From positions 1-20,485 of IMG/VR virus record IMGVR_UViG_3300023184_000617: a stretch of DNA of 20,485 nt, one strand, 5' to 3'. Source of the DNA: a virus. The position numbers were made by a program, and so were the translations under genes. The notes beneath the pieces were generated by a model, which saw only the letters and a list, made by a program, of their open reading frames with translations, was not told the DNA's origin and did no database searches. Below are positions 19,349 through 20,485 of this stretch, piece after piece (position 1 is the first letter of the stretch; every line of letters starts with the position of its first letter).

Positions 19349-20344
19349 ATGAAAAATAAATTTACATTAAAAGAAGGTGAAATCCAAAGAATTTTAGGGT
19401 TACACAAACAAGCGATTTTAAAAGAAAATAAAATAATCCTATCGGAGGTTTATAAACTTTCACTTATTTCAGCCGAAGGATATAATTCAGGAATTGCACC
19501 TAAAACATGGGGTTTAAAAACATTTAAAGTATCAAAAAAAAATGGTGACATTTTAAAAGTTACGGCAGTAGATTCGGATGGTACACAATTTGAAAATATT
19601 CAGATTAATTGTAAAACCAAAAATATTTTAACGATTAAAAGTGATGGGGCGGGTACAATTGCGGACCAAGTAAATGGTACGACATACAAACCTGGAAGTG
19701 ATTTAACGGAACTTATTACTAAATCTTGTGATGGGTCAAAAAAATCCAACGAAGGGTCAAGTAGTGTAGGTGGTAATTATAAACAACTAAGACAACAAGA
19801 TTTTGCACCAATGCCTGGTGGTAAAAACAAGGGGTCATTCAGTACACCTAAAGATATTATATGGAAAAAAACAGGTGACAAAGGGGCCGTTACAAAAAAG
19901 GCAGGACAGGGTAATATAGGATTTTTATGTGCTGGTTATTTATCACCTAAAAAAGTCGCTTATAATTTTATGTACGACAAAACATGGTATAGAAATAAAG
20001 AATTAGGTTCTGTTTTAAGAAAACGATTTTGTGGGTCTAAAACGGAAACAGATGATAATAAGGTTGATGGGACTAGTGAATACAAAAATGGTGAAAACCC
20101 CCAAAAAAACCCCAAAGTTAAAGGTAACAGATATACTTTTGATTTTGATACAATTATGAAGGCAATTAACGATACAGGAAAATGTGCCGGATCTTGGGGT
20201 TCATCCGATGGAACAAACGGTACAAGTGGGACTCAAGGAACTTCAGGGACTCAAGGAACTTCAGGAACAAATGGAATTCAAAATCCGTTACCAATTAGTA
20301 ATAAAATATCAAAAGAACTCTATTATAAAATAATAGCACCTTAA
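19349..20344 (+). CDS. Leader-bearing protein with a GTSGTQ repeat tail
   Basis: 331 residues. The leader MKNKFTLKEGEIQRILGLHK then ILKENKIILSE is close to that of the gene at 2882 (shared MKNK, xExExQRIxGLHxxAI). A beta-rich part (about 35-130), YKLSLISAEG and FKVSKKNGDILKVTAV, follows with two Cys residues. A basic middle (RQQDFAPMPGGK to LRKRFCGSKTE) has segments FLCAGYLSPKKVAYNFMYDKTWY. The tail near residue 288-309 is GTNGTSGTQGTSGTQG-type repeats, which in Bacteroidota phages often occur as flexible linkers of fibre-like proteins. A surface or virion role is inferred. A terminator follows. Confidence 0.8.
   Translation: MKNKFTLKEGEIQRILGLHKQAILKENKIILSEVYKLSLISAEGYNSGIAPKTWGLKTFKVSKKNGDILKVTAVDSDGTQFENIQINCKTKNILTIKSDGAGTIADQVNGTTYKPGSDLTELITKSCDGSKKSNEGSSSVGGNYKQLRQQDFAPMPGGKNKGSFSTPKDIIWKKTGDKGAVTKKAGQGNIGFLCAGYLSPKKVAYNFMYDKTWYRNKELGSVLRKRFCGSKTETDDNKVDGTSEYKNGENPQKNPKVKGNRYTFDFDTIMKAINDTGKCAGSWGSSDGTNGTSGTQGTSGTQGTSGTNGIQNPLPISNKISKELYYKIIAP
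20210..20275 (+). repeat. 9/18-bp repeats encoding GTSGTQ
   Basis: The DNA encodes GTN-GTS-GTQ-GTS-GTQ-GTS-GTN-G, with two consecutive copies of an 18-bp unit (ggg act caa gga act tca). It is in frame and low in complexity, typical of slippage-prone linkers. Confidence 0.88.
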
Positions 20345-20347
20345 TAT

Positions 20348-20374
20348 AAAGGGAGTTTGACTCCCTTTTTTTAT
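20348..20374 (+). terminator. Rho-independent terminator after gene 19349-20344
   Basis: AAAGGGAG (20348-20355) pairs with CTCCCTTT (20361-20368) around a 5-base loop, followed by a T run. Confidence 0.92.
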
Positions 20375-20388
20375 GCAATTTTTTTTCT

Positions 20389-20396
20389 TATATTTG
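20389..20396 (+). promoter_or_regulatory. TATATTTG, -7-type promoter box for the P-loop gene
   Basis: TATATTTG fits TAnnTTTG and ends four bases before the ATG at 20401, the same spacing as at the genes 616 and 6062. No TTG is seen at the matching distance upstream. Confidence 0.5.
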
Positions 20397-20400
20397 TACT

Positions 20401-20485
20401 ATGGAAAAAATGCTATATCTAGTTAGAGGAATACCGGGAAGTGGTAAGACAACTTTTGCAAAACAATTAACATCAATCAATGTAT
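20401..20485 (+). CDS. P-loop kinase, N-terminal fragment (3' end outside window)
   Basis: Only the first 28 codons are present: MEKMLYLVRGIPGSGKTTFA and on. GIPGSGKTT is a Walker A motif directly after the first strand, as in polynucleotide kinase-like and AAA_33 P-loop kinases such as the T4 Pnk kinase domain. The exact substrate cannot be told from this fragment; polynucleotide kinase or a related RNA-repair or nucleotide kinase is the best guess. It has its own host-type -7 box. Confidence 0.8.
   Translation, partial: MEKMLYLVRGIPGSGKTTFAKQLTSINV

Overview
The window looks like part of a large tailed-phage genome, or a very similar element, infecting a Bacteroidota host. It is AT-rich and tightly packed: genes abut or overlap by a few bases and there is no unexplained gap over 300 bases. 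Most genes encode small proteins I cannot name, mixed with typical large-phage accessory genes: DnaJ-like co-chaperone, two DNA methyltransferases, DUF932, thioredoxin, glutaredoxin, DUF3310, DUF192, Nudix hydrolase and a P-loop kinase. The Bacteroidota assignment rests on several promoters with the TAnnTTTG -7 box, on the lack of clear Shine-Dalgarno sites, and on a lipoprotein with a lipobox. No capsid, tail, terminase or replication gene is recognisable, so the phage assignment is an inference.

Layout. 1-1455: 3' end of a dnaJ-like gene, a tiny antisense membrane protein and a D12-class adenine methylase behind a host-type promoter. 1497-8173: a run of plus-strand genes of mostly unknown function. 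Many start with a short related leader (MK-hydrophobic-...-[LI]xE), including an LRR protein, a peptidoglycan-binding-like protein, a cluster of five MKxIIx proteins, a very acidic repeat protein and a 414-residue protein. 8223-10435: DUF932, a coupled 40-residue basic protein, and overlapping thioredoxin and glutaredoxin genes. 10464-12571: a minus-strand island of three unknown genes. 12679-17398: an LRR-like/coiled-coil protein, an unknown protein, a tiny gene, a complete type II glutamine synthetase, DUF3310, a membrane protein and a second DNA methyltransferase. 17395-18924: DUF192 and Nudix genes diverging from a 12-bp palindrome, an unknown gene and a lipoprotein. 19047-20485: two more leader-bearing proteins and the start of a P-loop kinase.

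How it fits together. Two kinds of upstream signal appear. TAnnTTTG boxes (host sigma-like) precede the methylase, the SAP-like gene, the DUF932 unit, an unknown gene and the P-loop kinase. A TATTTAT motif, often 4-16 bases before the ATG, precedes the leader-bearing genes and the minus-strand island. I infer host-type (early/middle) and phage-type (late) transcription. The most interesting possibility is that the shared leaders are cleavable capsid-targeting peptides. They resemble the leaders of T4 internal proteins, which the prohead protease removes after [LI]xE. If so, the window encodes a diversified set of internal virion proteins that could be delivered with the DNA.
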